Origin: Aquabacter sp965279295
Lineage (GTDB): Bacteria > Pseudomonadota > Alphaproteobacteria > Rhizobiales > Xanthobacteraceae
Assembly: GCA_965279295.1 (NCBI GenBank)
Contig: CBDIHQ010000015.1
Strand: one strand, 5' to 3'
Length of the DNA: 64,000 nucleotides
In this document: positions 45,012 through 54,543 of the stretch, in pieces
Layout: each line of letters starts with the position of its first letter
How positions within the stretch are numbered: the stretch's first letter is position 1
Translations under genes and position numbers: made by a program
Notes under the pieces: generated by a model
Seen by the model: only the letters and a program-made list of their open reading frames with translations
What the model was told of the DNA's origin: nothing
The model's database searches: none

Positions 45012-45842
45012 CTACTTCTGAAGCTGACTCTGCGACTGGCGACCCCGCTGCCGGTCGGGCTCCTTGCCGGTCGTGACCGCTTCGCTGACGTTGCGGCCAA
45101 GCCCCCTGAGCGTGGCAACGCCGAGCGAATCGAGACCCACCGCACGGCGCACATACGCGTCCGTCGCGCACAGCGCGCGGCCGCAATCGAAGGCGATCCA
45201 GCCGATCTTCGGCACATGAGCCTCCGCCCATTCCCGACTTTCCATCTCGCCGTCTTCGCCCACGACATAGCCGCAGACGTGGCGGGCCGGGATGCCAAGA
45301 TGGTGCGAGGCGGCGGTGAACACATGGGTCAGGCCGCCCGAACAGCCGGCTTTTTTCGCCAGAATACCTGCAGCCGAACCCGCTGCTGCATCGACCGCAC
45401 GCGGCACTTCCTCGAATGTCTCGTTGATCTCGCCCATCAGCGCATGAAGCTGACCGAGCACATCACCGGCCTCGCCGCGAATTGTGTCCGCGAACGCCCG
45501 TATCGCAGGGGTGGGCTCGGTCTGCTCGGTCGAGCGTAGGAACAGCGAGGGCGGGAAACGCTCCACTGTGCCCCTTACGATGCCAGTGTAGTCCTGTGTA
45601 TCGACCTCGCCGGTGGCAACCACGACGATTTCTTCGGCAGGGCCTTCAAGTGTGAAGGTGTGCGTGAGATTGCCGAACGAATCCTCGTGTGGATACAGCC
45701 GGCAGTCCGTCTGCACATCCAGCGACCAGCGCTGAATATACTGGCCGTCGTGATCCCGTGGCGTCATCAGAAGACGGACAATGGCGGTGCGCGTTCCCGG
45801 CTCCAGCCGATGAATCACTTCATGCCGAACTCGTACGCGCAT
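45012..45842 (-). CDS. Transglutaminase-like cysteine protease-fold protein
   Basis: 276 aa. An N-terminal beta domain (VRVRHEVIHRL onward, bacterial transglutaminase-like N-terminal region) precedes the papain-like core with the triad Cys (AKKAGCSGGLTHVF), His (EWAEAHVPKIGWIAFD) and Asp (AFDCGRALC). It is third in the conserved ATP-grasp/alpha-E/transglutaminase operon, proposed in comparative work to make or modify a peptide by isopeptide chemistry. No signal peptide is seen, so it acts in the cytoplasm. Confidence 0.92.
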   Translation of the reverse strand: MRVRVRHEVIHRLEPGTRTAIVRLLMTPRDHDGQYIQRWSLDVQTDCRLYPHEDSFGNLTHTFTLEGPAEEIVVVATGEVDTQDYTGIVRGTVERFPPSLFLRSTEQTEPTPAIRAFADTIRGEAGDVLGQLHALMGEINETFEEVPRAVDAAAGSAAGILAKKAGCSGGLTHVFTAASHHLGIPARHVCGYVVGEDGEMESREWAEAHVPKIGWIAFDCGRALCATDAYVRRAVGLDSLGVATLRGLGRNVSEAVTTGKEPDRQRGRQSQSQLQK

Positions 45843-45880
45843 CGCATCCTCGTCTGGTGGGCGGCGCGGAGCGCCGCGCC

Positions 45881-46831
45881 TTAGATAAGGTATTGCTCGG
45901 CGATTTCAGCGCCCAGCTTGTTGTTGTCCGACACGAACTCCTCGATGAATTCGTGCAGTCCGGTGTTAAACACGTCATCAATGGATTGGTTGCTTAGCCG
46001 CGCGCGCGTACTGCGGGCCAGCCGCTGGGCCGGACCCTGGCGGCCATAGGCATCGGCGATATCGTCCAGCGAGCGGGTCAGATTCTCGTAGCAGCTTGCC
46101 AGCGAGCGTGGCATAGCGCGGTTGAGAATGAGAAGGTCCGCAACCAGCCAGGGCTTGACGCTGTCCCGGTAGACCCAGTGGAACGCGGTGAGCGCGGACA
46201 CGGAGCGCAGGATCGATGCCCACTGGAAATAATCCAGCGGTCCGCCCACATGCTCCTTCTCGGGCAGAAGCACATGGTACTTCACGTCGAGAATGCGCGC
46301 GGTGTTGTCGGAACGCTCCACATAGGTGCCGGTGCGGGCGAACCAATAGGCGTCGTTCCGAAGCATCGTGCGGTGCATTGCGCCGTCGAACCGCAGCGAT
46401 GTCTCCTTCACGAAGGCAAGGAAGCGGGTCAGTTCATCCCGGCTGAGCGCACGGTCGGGAAAGGCCCGCAGTTCGATCCAGGCGCCGTTGATGGCGTCCC
46501 ACATCTCGGAGGTCAGCGCGGTGCGCACCGAACGGGCGTTGGTGCGCGCCATCTCGAAGCAGTTGCGGATCGAGGTGGGATTTTCGGGATCGAGCGCGAG
46601 GAAGGAGACAACGTTCTCCTCCGTCGCCTTTTCGATGGACCCGTGCTTTTCCACGAACTGATCGGCGCAGCCGGCGGTGAGAACCACGGAACTCCACTCG
46701 TTGGTGGAGCCGCCGTAGGTCACCGGCATGTAGGAAAGGCGCTGGGCCACGTCGAGAATGCGCGCAAGACAGTCGGCGCGCTCTACGTATCGGGTGAGCC
46801 AGTAGATGTTGTCTGCGGTACGGGAGAGCAT
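45881..46831 (-). CDS. Alpha-E domain protein
   Basis: 316 aa, mostly helical. MLSRTADNIYWLTRYVERADCLARILDV is the fingerprint of the alpha-E (DUF403) family, repeated later by RTGTYVERSDNTARILDVKYH, so the protein looks like two homologous helical halves. Its biochemical role is unknown; it always travels with the circularly permuted ATP-grasp and the transglutaminase. The start ATG 46831 is preferred to a TTG at 46849. It lies 52 bases after the ATP-grasp gene, with a 7-bp hairpin at 46864-46881. Confidence 0.94.
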   Translation of the reverse strand: MLSRTADNIYWLTRYVERADCLARILDVAQRLSYMPVTYGGSTNEWSSVVLTAGCADQFVEKHGSIEKATEENVVSFLALDPENPTSIRNCFEMARTNARSVRTALTSEMWDAINGAWIELRAFPDRALSRDELTRFLAFVKETSLRFDGAMHRTMLRNDAYWFARTGTYVERSDNTARILDVKYHVLLPEKEHVGGPLDYFQWASILRSVSALTAFHWVYRDSVKPWLVADLLILNRAMPRSLASCYENLTRSLDDIADAYGRQGPAQRLARSTRARLSNQSIDDVFNTGLHEFIEEFVSDNNKLGAEIAEQYLI

Positions 46832-46883
46832 GATTGGCCCATCTGGCAAAAATGGCTGGGTGGCGACGCCGGGCGGCGTCGAT

Positions 46884-48299
46884 TCAGGTGTCGAGGACCC
46901 AGGTATCCTTGGTGCCGCCGCCCTGGCTGGAATTCACCACCAGAGAGCCTTCCGTCATGGCGACGCGGGTGAGGCCGCCGGGGACGATCCGCACCTTGTC
47001 GCTGCCGGAGAGAATGAACGGCCGCAGATCAACGTGACGCGGCGCGACGCCTTCCGCCACCAGCGTCGGGCAAGTGGACAGGGCAAGGGTCGGCTGGGCG
47101 ATGAAGTTTGCGGGATCGTGCTTCAGCTTGGCGCGGAACACCTCGATCTGCGCCTTGTCGGCCTTCGGACCGACGAGCATGCCGTAACCGCCCGAACCGT
47201 GCACTTCCTTCACCACCAGTTCCGGCAGGTGTTCGAGCACATACTTCAGATGGTCCGGTTCGCGGCACCGATAGGTCGGCACGTTCGGCAGGATCGGCTC
47301 CTCACCAAGGAAGAACTTGATGACTTCCGGCATGTAGGAATAGACCGCCTTGTCATCCGCGACGCCGGTGCCCACCGCATTGGTGAGGGTGACGTTGCCG
47401 GCGAGATAGGCGCTCATGAGCCCCGGCACGCCGAGGATGCTGTCCGGCCGGAAGGCGAGGGGATCGAGGTAGTCGTCGTCGAGGCGGCGGTAGATCACGT
47501 CGACCCGCTTCGGCCCCTCAGTGGTGCGCATGAACACCACATTGTCCTTCACGAACAGGTCGCGTCCTTCCACGAGGTCCACGCCCAGCTTGTCGGCCAG
47601 GAAGGAGTGCTCGTAATAAGCCGAATTGTAGATGCCTGGGGTGAGGATCGCCACGTTTGGCTCGTCGCCGCTGCGCGGGGAGAGCGAGCGCAGCGTCGCC
47701 AGCAGATCGTCGGCATATTTGTCGACCGGCGCCACCTTGTGCAGCGAGAACAGCTCCGGGAACAGGCGCAGCATGATCTCGCGATTCTCGAGCATGTAGG
47801 ACACGCCGGAGGGGGTGCGGGCATTGTCTTCGAGCACGTAGAACGTGTCGGGGTCGGTGCGCACGATGTCGATGCCGGCGATGTGCACGTAGAGGTCGTG
47901 CGGCACGCGCTGGCCGTTCATCTCGGGGCGGAAAGCCGGATTCTGTAAGATCAGCTCTTCCGGGATGATGCCGGCCTTCAGCAGCTCACGCTTGCCGTAA
48001 ACGTCATTGATATAGAGGTTCAGCGCCTTCACGCGCTGTTCCAGCCCCTTGGCGAGGCCGGACCATTCTTTATTCGTGATGATGCGCGGAACGATATCGA
48101 ATGGGATCAGGCGTTCTTGTGAATTCTGCTCCCCATAGACGGCGAACGTAATTCCGATACGCCGGAAAATGAATTCGGCTTCCTTACGGCGCTGCTCAAG
48201 CTGGTCATGGGGGACCTTGCTGAGCCAGCCCTGAAGTGCCTCATAGGCTTGACGGACTTTGCCATCTTCACCTGACATCTCGTCGAAAATACGCCGCAT
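46884..48299 (-). CDS. Circularly permuted ATP-grasp protein (type 2)
   Basis: 471 aa from ATG 48299 (a GTG at 48311 is possible). ERRVKALNLYINDVYGKRELLKAG-like QRVKALNLYINDVYGKRE, EDNARTPSGVSYMLENR and PRSGDEPNVAILTPGIYNSAYYEHSFLAD are the conserved blocks, with VKEVHGSGGYGMLVGP carrying the permuted ATP loop. It is the first gene of the operon with alpha-E and transglutaminase. The family is predicted to form peptide or amide bonds, but the product is not known. Confidence 0.94.
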   Translation of the reverse strand: MRRIFDEMSGEDGKVRQAYEALQGWLSKVPHDQLEQRRKEAEFIFRRIGITFAVYGEQNSQERLIPFDIVPRIITNKEWSGLAKGLEQRVKALNLYINDVYGKRELLKAGIIPEELILQNPAFRPEMNGQRVPHDLYVHIAGIDIVRTDPDTFYVLEDNARTPSGVSYMLENREIMLRLFPELFSLHKVAPVDKYADDLLATLRSLSPRSGDEPNVAILTPGIYNSAYYEHSFLADKLGVDLVEGRDLFVKDNVVFMRTTEGPKRVDVIYRRLDDDYLDPLAFRPDSILGVPGLMSAYLAGNVTLTNAVGTGVADDKAVYSYMPEVIKFFLGEEPILPNVPTYRCREPDHLKYVLEHLPELVVKEVHGSGGYGMLVGPKADKAQIEVFRAKLKHDPANFIAQPTLALSTCPTLVAEGVAPRHVDLRPFILSGSDKVRIVPGGLTRVAMTEGSLVVNSSQGGGTKDTWVLDT

Positions 48300-48459
48300 C
48301 TGGACTGCCACTCCGCTTCACCGCAGCCTATGTACAAACATCGTGCCAAGGAAGAGGAAAGCTTGGCAAGCGGGTGCGAAGGTTAAGCTGACCTTGGAAC
48401 TGCTAAAATGATGGGCACGATAGGCGGTGGTGCCTTCGTACCGAGCACGGAGACGCGAT

Positions 48460-49197
48460 ATGGACGGGGCACAGGGCGCACAAACGGTCACGGCCGCCAT
48501 ACTGGTTATTGGGGATGAGATCCTCTCCGGCCGGACAAAGGATAAAAACATCGGCCATATCGCCGAACGGCTCACCGAAATCGGCGTGGATGTGCGCGAA
48601 GTGCGCGTGGTGCCCGATGTCGAGGAAGAGATCGTTGCAGCCCTTAATGCGCTGCGCACGCGCTACGTCTATGTCTTCACAACAGGGGGAATTGGTCCCA
48701 CCCACGACGACATAACCGCGGATGCGGTGGCCAAGGCGTTCGGTGTTTCCATTGATGTCGATCCCCGCGCCCGCGCCATGCTGCTGGAATACATCGCGGA
48801 GAAGGATCTCAATGAAGCGCGCCTGCGCATGGCGCGCATTCCCGATGGCGCCGAACTTGTGGTGAACACCGTGTCGAAGGCGCCTGGGTTCAACATCGGT
48901 AATGTTTATGTGATGGCCGGTGTGCCGCGCATCATGCACGCCATGCTGGAAGCCATTATCCCCACGCTCAAGACCGGCGTGCCCATGCTTTCGGAAACGA
49001 TCCGCGCCAATGCGAAGGAGGGGGACATTGCGGCGCCGCTCGGCGAAATCGCCCGGCAGTTCCCTGATGTCGCCATCGGCTCCTACCCCTTCATCGACGA
49101 TATCGGCCCCAACACGAATATCGTGGTGCGCTCCCGCTCGCGTGAGCGGGTGGAAGAGGTGCGCGACGCGGTGGCCGCGATGGTGGCACGCCGCTGA
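48460..49197 (+). CDS. CinA-type molybdopterin-binding-fold protein (short form)
   Basis: 245 aa. The MoCF-type domain is clear: AAILVIGDEILSGRTKDKNIGHIAERLTEIGVDVREVRVVPD and FTTGGIGPTHDDITADAVAKAFG. It has the CinA N-terminal domain but not the C-terminal NMN-deamidase domain, as in many alphaproteobacteria. ATG 48460 follows CGGAGA. Neighbourhood to a molybdopterin hydroxylase gene is suggestive of cofactor work, but short CinA proteins are often unlinked to molybdenum. Divergent from the ATP-grasp operon. Confidence 0.92.
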   Translation: MDGAQGAQTVTAAILVIGDEILSGRTKDKNIGHIAERLTEIGVDVREVRVVPDVEEEIVAALNALRTRYVYVFTTGGIGPTHDDITADAVAKAFGVSIDVDPRARAMLLEYIAEKDLNEARLRMARIPDGAELVVNTVSKAPGFNIGNVYVMAGVPRIMHAMLEAIIPTLKTGVPMLSETIRANAKEGDIAAPLGEIARQFPDVAIGSYPFIDDIGPNTNIVVRSRSRERVEEVRDAVAAMVARR

Positions 49198-49332
49198 GGC
49201 ATAAAAGCCACGCTGACGTTGGGTGATGCATCGTCGGCATTGCCCAGCTGTTGCGCGGGTTCGGATTGCCTACCAAATGCGCTGGATGCTTTTCCGCGCC
49301 CGCGCCGCGCGTCCCTCTGCCGGAGCATTGCC

Positions 49333-51642
49333 ATGAACACCATGAAGTTCGGCCACGGCCAGCCATTCACGCGGCTGGAAGATCCGGTCTTGCTCACCGG
49401 CGGCGGTCGCTATGTCGGGGACGCTGCGGCGGCTGTCGGGGCCAAGGTCGCCTATGTGGTGCGCTCGCCGTATGCCCATGCGCGCTTCTCCATCGCAAAT
49501 GCGGACACCATTTCGTCCATGCCGGGCGTGCGCCTCGTGCTCACCGCGCCAGACATCGCGGATCTCGGCTCCATGCCCATCGGCGCGGTGATTCCCGTGG
49601 TCGGCGAGGACCATCTTTGGCAACCCCATCGGCCGGTTCTCGCCAAGGACATCGCGCGGCATGTGGGAGATGCCATCGCTTTCATCGTCGCCGACACGCT
49701 GGATTTGGCGCGTGACGCCGCCGAGGCGATGGCGGTGGATTGGGAGCCGCTCGATGTGGTGTCCGACATGGAGGCGGCGCTGGAAGATGGCGCGCCCTTG
49801 GTGTGGGAGGATCGCGGGAGCAACACCGCCTTCACCAGCGAACTTGGCGCCGCGCCTCCGGTAGAGGCCGCCTTCGCATGCGCGGCCAAGATCGTGCGCA
49901 TCAAGCTCGTCAACAATCGTGTCGTGACCAATTATCTGGAACCGCGCGGCGTGCTGGCCGAGGTGGAGGAAACCGGCCGCGTTCGGCTCACCCTCGGCAG
50001 CCAGGGCAGCCACCGTCTGCGCGACGCCATCGCCGACAAGGTTCTCCATTGGCCGCAAGCGGACCTGCGGGTCATCACCCCGGATGTCGGCGGTGGCTTC
50101 GGCACGAAGATGTTTCCATTCGTCGAATATCCCCTCGCCGCGCTGGCGGCGCGCCGGCTCGGGACACCGCTGGCGTGGATCAGCGACCGGAACGAGCATT
50201 TCCAGGCGGACAGCCACGGGCGCGACAACATCACCACGGCCGAGCTGGCGCTGGATGCGGACGGCAGGTTCCTGGCTTTGAAGGTGGATACGCTCGCCAA
50301 CATGGGGGCGTATCTGAATTTTTATGGCCCGTTCGTGCCGGTCGGCGGGGGGCGCATGCTGCCGGGCGTCTATGACATTCCGGCTTTTCATGCGCGCATC
50401 AGGGGCATCTACACCCATACCGTTCCGGTGGACGCCTATCGCGGCGCCGGTCGCCCAGAAGCGGCTTATGTCATCGAGCGGCTGGTGGACGCCGCCGCCC
50501 GCGAACTGGGAATTGCACCGGACGAACTGCGCCGCCGCAACTTCATCACGCCCGCGCAGATGCCCTACCAGACCGGGTCCGGGCGCGTGTACGACAGCGG
50601 CGAATTCGACGGGCACATGACCCGCGCGTTGTTGGTGGCCGATCAGGCGGGCTTCGCCGCACGGGCGGAAGAGGCGTCTTCGCGAGGCAAGCTGCGCGGC
50701 TTCGGGTTTGCGACCTATATCGAGGCGTGCGGTGGCGGCTTGCCTGAGCCGGCGTTCCTGCGGCTTGAGAAGGATGGGCGCATCCGCATCAAGATCGGCT
50801 CGCAATCCACCGGGCAAGGCCACAGGACCGCCTATGCCCATCTCGCGGCAGCGCATCTCAAGGTGCCATTGGAGCAGGTGGACGTGCTCCAGGGCGACAC
50901 CGACGATCTCGCCGAGGGCCACGGAACCGGAGGGTCGCGTTCGATCCCCGTGGGCGGCGCCGCGGTGGCGGGGGCCGCGCGCATTCTCGCGGAAAAGCTG
51001 CGCTCTCTGGGTGCCGACGCACTCGAGGCGGATGCGGGCGATATTGAATTGGTGGGTGGAAGCGTCGAGGTCGCGGGCACCGACCGGCGCATGACATTCG
51101 CGGAACTTGCGGCACTGCCGGAAGCAACCGAGGACCGCATTGCCGCTCAGGATGCCTTCGCTCCCAAGGAGGCGACATATCCGAACGGCACGCACGTCTG
51201 CGAGGTCGAAATCGACCCCCTGACCGGCGCGGTTGAGATCGCGACCTATGTGGTGGTCGATGATTTCGGAGCAGTGGTGACGCCGGCCATGCTCGAAGGC
51301 CAGGTTCACGGCGGCATCGCCCAGGGCATCGGCCAGGCGTTGCTGGAGCGCACGGTCTATGACGAGCAGGGCCAACTCCTGACCGCGAGCTTCATGGACT
51401 ATGCGCTGCCCCGCGCCGACGACATTCCGTGGATCCACTTCGAGACCCGCAACGTGCCCTGCACCACCAACCCGCTGGGGGTGAAAGGCGCGGGGGAGGC
51501 GGGAGCCATCGGCTCGTGCCCCGCCGTGATGAATGCGGTGATCGATGCGCTGTGGCGCGGCTATGGCGTCTCCCACATCGACATGCCCGCCACCGCCGCC
51601 GCGATCTTTTCAGCGATTGAGGGTGCGCGCGGTGCAAAGTGA
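49333..51642 (+). CDS. Stand-alone molybdopterin hydroxylase large subunit, form II CoxL-like
   Basis: 769 aa. Conserved blocks: TRLEDPVLLTGGGRYVGD, VVRSPYAHARF, VGGGFGTKMFPFVEYPLAALAARRLG, and AYRGAGR near residue 367, the signature of form II CO-dehydrogenase-like enzymes (true CODH has AYRCSFR). The C-terminal VKGAGEAGAIGSCPAVMNA supplies the base glutamate. Its usual partners, the 2Fe-2S and FAD subunits, are not adjacent. It may use subunits encoded elsewhere, such as those at 35-39 kb. ATG 49333 follows CGGAG. CO oxidation is unlikely. Confidence 0.9.
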   Translation: MNTMKFGHGQPFTRLEDPVLLTGGGRYVGDAAAAVGAKVAYVVRSPYAHARFSIANADTISSMPGVRLVLTAPDIADLGSMPIGAVIPVVGEDHLWQPHRPVLAKDIARHVGDAIAFIVADTLDLARDAAEAMAVDWEPLDVVSDMEAALEDGAPLVWEDRGSNTAFTSELGAAPPVEAAFACAAKIVRIKLVNNRVVTNYLEPRGVLAEVEETGRVRLTLGSQGSHRLRDAIADKVLHWPQADLRVITPDVGGGFGTKMFPFVEYPLAALAARRLGTPLAWISDRNEHFQADSHGRDNITTAELALDADGRFLALKVDTLANMGAYLNFYGPFVPVGGGRMLPGVYDIPAFHARIRGIYTHTVPVDAYRGAGRPEAAYVIERLVDAAARELGIAPDELRRRNFITPAQMPYQTGSGRVYDSGEFDGHMTRALLVADQAGFAARAEEASSRGKLRGFGFATYIEACGGGLPEPAFLRLEKDGRIRIKIGSQSTGQGHRTAYAHLAAAHLKVPLEQVDVLQGDTDDLAEGHGTGGSRSIPVGGAAVAGAARILAEKLRSLGADALEADAGDIELVGGSVEVAGTDRRMTFAELAALPEATEDRIAAQDAFAPKEATYPNGTHVCEVEIDPLTGAVEIATYVVVDDFGAVVTPAMLEGQVHGGIAQGIGQALLERTVYDEQGQLLTASFMDYALPRADDIPWIHFETRNVPCTTNPLGVKGAGEAGAIGSCPAVMNAVIDALWRGYGVSHIDMPATAAAIFSAIEGARGAK

Positions 51643-51734
51643 CACAGCCCTTCTCGCGAGAGCGTGACAGCCGGGCTCTGGCTTCCCATTCGTAAGCGCG
51701 CTTAAGTTAGAGCGATTCCATCACGGAGCTGCTT

Positions 51735-52163
51735 ATGCGCGTGTTTCTCGTTGCCGGCCTTCTCATTCCCCTGGTGGCGGGTGCCGCCATTGCGCAGTCC
51801 GACCCGATCGCGGCGCGCAAGGCGCTGATGAAGCAGATCGGCGATCAGACCGGGATCGGCGCTTCCATGCTCAAGGGCGAGACGCCGTTCGACGCCGCCA
51901 AGGCAGCGACGATCTTTAAGACCTTCGCGGAAGACGGCGCCAAGTTCGGCACGTTGTTTCCGGCCGGCTCGGAGACGGGGGACACCAAGGCCGCGCCGGC
52001 CATCTGGTCCGATCGCGCGGGTTTTGACGCCGAGCTGGCGAAATTCAACGCGGCGGTGGCGCAGAATGTCTCCGGCATCGGCACCGCGGATGGCTTCAAG
52101 GTGGCCTTCACCGCCGTCGCCAACACCTGCCGCAGCTGTCACAGCACCTTTCGCCTGCGCTGA
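51735..52163 (+). CDS. Cytochrome c' (class II c-type cytochrome)
   Basis: 142 aa. A signal peptide ends near residue 20 (AAIA-QSD), and the haem site is C132-RS-C135-H136 at the very C-terminus, as in cytochrome c'. The rest is a four-helix bundle sequence (RKALMKQIGDQTG, FGTLFPAGSETGDTKAAPAIW). Such proteins bind NO or pass electrons in the periplasm. It faces a cytochrome b gene, with a perfect hairpin between them. Haem attachment would need the Ccm system at the left edge. Confidence 0.95.
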   Translation: MRVFLVAGLLIPLVAGAAIAQSDPIAARKALMKQIGDQTGIGASMLKGETPFDAAKAATIFKTFAEDGAKFGTLFPAGSETGDTKAAPAIWSDRAGFDAELAKFNAAVAQNVSGIGTADGFKVAFTAVANTCRSCHSTFRLR

Positions 52164-52173
52164 TCGGCGATTT

Positions 52174-52206
52174 ACCGACATGCCCGAGTTCGGCTCGGGC
52201 ATGTCG
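52174..52206. terminator. Bidirectional hairpin between cytochrome c' and cytochrome b genes
   Basis: A perfect 14-bp stem (52174-52187 with 52193-52206) closes loop TTCGG, followed by CTCATTTTC on the plus strand. The core GCCCGAGTTCGGCTCGGGC is a variant of the hairpin at 34265-34297. Confidence 0.75.
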
Positions 52207-52214
52207 GCTCATTT

Positions 52215-52874
52215 TCAAGCGTAGTTCGCGAGCGCCCACACCGCCCCTGCCGCCACGGCGAAGATCGCCAGTGCGAGAATGAGCGAGGCCATGTGGGGCG
52301 GCGCGATACTCACAGGCAGGCGCTTCTTGCCGGTCACCATCGGCCGCACCAGATCATGCCGCTTCACCACCGCGTAGCCGATGATCGCCAGCACATGCAT
52401 GACGATGACGGCCAGGATCAGGTTGAAGTTGAAGACGTGCCAGTCGGTGATGCGGTCGCTGAGGCCGTTGGCATATTTGGCCAGCGGGCCTTCGGTGAAC
52501 AGGCCATCATTGGCGAACAGGCCCGAACCCACCTGAAAGCACAGCAGCGCCAGCATCACCACGACCATGAGGCCGCCGGCGGCATTGTGGCCGATCTCGG
52601 TATCCGGCTCGCGGCGTGTGAAGTGGCCGAGATGGCGGAGCGCCGCGAACGGCGATTTCAGGAAGCGGGCGAACCGCGCCGTGTCGCTCCCCAGGATACC
52701 CCACATGATCCGGAACAGCAGCAGGGTGAGGATCGAGTAGCCGCAGCGGAAATGCCAGTCGATCCAGCCGTTCTTCGCGGTCACATAGGCGCCGGCCACG
52801 AGCGCGACGAGTGCCCAGTGAAACAGGCGAGTCGGGGCATCCCACACTTTGGTCCAGCGCGTCTGTTCATGCAT
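52215..52874 (-). CDS. Cytochrome b561-type membrane protein
   Basis: 219 aa. The opening TRWTKVWDAPTRLFHWALVALV puts a haem-ligand histidine at residue 19, and further histidines lie in DWHFRCGYS, EIGHNAAGG and DWHVFNFNLILAVIVMHVLA. Five hydrophobic helices are visible, including a C-terminal one. It belongs to the prokaryotic cytochrome b561 group that pairs with cytochrome c' and passes quinol or membrane electrons to it. The gene is convergent with cytochrome c', a common pairing. Confidence 0.93.
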   Translation of the reverse strand: MHEQTRWTKVWDAPTRLFHWALVALVAGAYVTAKNGWIDWHFRCGYSILTLLLFRIMWGILGSDTARFARFLKSPFAALRHLGHFTRREPDTEIGHNAAGGLMVVVMLALLCFQVGSGLFANDGLFTEGPLAKYANGLSDRITDWHVFNFNLILAVIVMHVLAIIGYAVVKRHDLVRPMVTGKKRLPVSIAPPHMASLILALAIFAVAAGAVWALANYA

Positions 52875-53071
52875 TTTTCAGCCCCCAAGTTTAAACCCAT
52901 TCAAATCACCCGCTTCCGCGAAAGCAACGGCCATCGAAGGTTTTATACCGTGCGGACCTTCGCCTAGGGGGAGGCTCGCCCGCGCGGCATGTTGACGATG
53001 CATGCCTCAAATCAACCCGGCTGCGCTATACGGCAGCGACCGGCGCGTTCCCGGATGCCGGAAAGAAGCGA

Positions 53072-53971
53072 ATGAACATTCCCGCCGGAATCCTCTTTCA
53101 GCTCTGTGCGACCCTCTGCTTTGCTGCGATGCAGGCGTGCGTCCGCGCGGTCGCCGACGATGTGCCGAGCGGGCAGACGGTGTTTGCTCGCAGCTTCATC
53201 GGGCTCGTCCCCTTGCTCATCTGGTTGGCTTGGCGCGGCGAACTGCGCAGCGTGGTTGCAACCCGCAATGTGCCGGGTCATGTGCTTCGTGGGCTGGTCG
53301 GGGTCGCGTCCATGTGGCTCGGCTTTGCGGCGCTGGCCTATATCCCGCTCGCCGAATCCATTGCCTTTACCTATGTCACGCCGCTCATAACCGTGATTCT
53401 CGCCGCCGTGCTTCTGCGGGAGAACGTGCCGAAATATCGCTGGGCGGCGGTGGGCGTCGGGCTTGTCGGCATCGTCACCATGCTCTCACCCTTGCTGTCG
53501 GAACACGGGCTGGTGGCCAAGGACGCCTATATCGGCGTCGGATTGGCCTTGGGCGCTGCCGTCCTGTCCGCCTTCGCGCTCACCCAGGTGCGGCGCCTGA
53601 CGCTGACTGAGACCACCGGGTCAATCGTCTTCTACTTCAGCTCGGTCGCATCCCTCACCGGCCTTATGACCGCGCCGTGGTGGACCATGCCGTCGTTGAA
53701 GGAATCCCTTATCCTGCTCGGCATGGGGCTTACGGGCGGGATCGGCCAAATCTTCCTCACCACCGCCAACCGCGTCGCGCCGGCGTCGGTGGTGGCGCCG
53801 TTCAACTACGCCACCCTGCTCTGGGCGGTGCTGTTCGGCGCGATGTTCTTCCGGGAATGGCCGCATTATCTGGTGTTCTGCGGTGCCGCGCTGGTGGTGG
53901 CCGCCGGTGTCGGCGTCGCGCTGCGTGAACAGAGGGCGGGACGCCGCGCCCGATCACGGACCCTGCCATGA
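53072..53971 (+). CDS. EamA-family (DMT superfamily) transporter
   Basis: 299 aa with ten membrane helices in two EamA repeats (about 5-135 and 150-285). ARSFIGLVPLLIWLAWRGELRS and AFTYVTPLITVILAAVLLRENV are typical blocks. These carriers export metabolites, often amino acids or other small molecules. The stop codon overlaps the start of the chromate transporter gene (ATGA), tying it to that pair. Confidence 0.92.
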   Translation: MNIPAGILFQLCATLCFAAMQACVRAVADDVPSGQTVFARSFIGLVPLLIWLAWRGELRSVVATRNVPGHVLRGLVGVASMWLGFAALAYIPLAESIAFTYVTPLITVILAAVLLRENVPKYRWAAVGVGLVGIVTMLSPLLSEHGLVAKDAYIGVGLALGAAVLSAFALTQVRRLTLTETTGSIVFYFSSVASLTGLMTAPWWTMPSLKESLILLGMGLTGGIGQIFLTTANRVAPASVVAPFNYATLLWAVLFGAMFFREWPHYLVFCGAALVVAAGVGVALREQRAGRRARSRTLP

Positions 53972-54543
53972 GCCTCGGCGAACCGACCTCCGCCTCCGCC
54001 TCGAAGGCGTTGACGCCGCCGACGGTTCCCGAGCTTTTCTTCGCCTTTCTGCGGATCGCCCTCTCCGGCTTCGGCGGCGCGCTTCCCTTCGCACGGCGCG
54101 AACTGGTGGAGCAGAGACAATGGCTCGACCCGCGCGAGTTCAACGATCTGCTGTCGATCTGCCAACTCATGCCCGGCCCGAACATCGTCAATATTTCGTT
54201 TTGTATCGGCTGGCGGTTTCGTGGCTTTTTCGGTTCGGCGGCAGCGTTCACCGGGCTCGTGCTGGCGCCCTGCATCATCGGCGTCACCCTCACCACCATC
54301 TACCTGCGATACGGGCAATTGCCGGTGGTCTCGGGCATGCTGCGGGGGATTTCGGCCGCCGCGATCGGCCTGTTCGTCGCGCTGGGCGTGAAGATGGCGG
54401 TCGCCGAGCGGCGTAGCCCCCATATCCTGTTTTTTGCGCTTCTGGCCTTTCTGGGTGCGGGCCCGCTGGGCTTTCCGCTGATCGCGGTGATCTTGTTTCT
54501 CGCGCCCTTTTCCATCGCGGCGGCGTGGCGGTGGTCGACATGA
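53968..54543 (+). CDS. Chromate transporter (ChrA) subunit, N-terminal-type half
   Basis: 191 aa, a single-domain short-chain ChrA protein. PPTVPELFFAFLRIALSGFGGALPFARRELVEQRQWLDPREFNDLLSICQLMPGPNIVN is the conserved front with the FGG and PGPN motifs. About six membrane helices follow. Short-chain ChrA proteins work as pairs. It overlaps both its neighbours by four bases (EamA before, second half after). Confidence 0.92.
   Translation: MSLGEPTSASASKALTPPTVPELFFAFLRIALSGFGGALPFARRELVEQRQWLDPREFNDLLSICQLMPGPNIVNISFCIGWRFRGFFGSAAAFTGLVLAPCIIGVTLTTIYLRYGQLPVVSGMLRGISAAAIGLFVALGVKMAVAERRSPHILFFALLAFLGAGPLGFPLIAVILFLAPFSIAAAWRWST

Noticed and set aside
49270..51576. Long antisense open frame (about 770 codons) opposite the CoxL-like gene
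   Set aside because: Arg/His-rich translation without domains; the sense strand encodes an intact molybdopterin hydroxylase.
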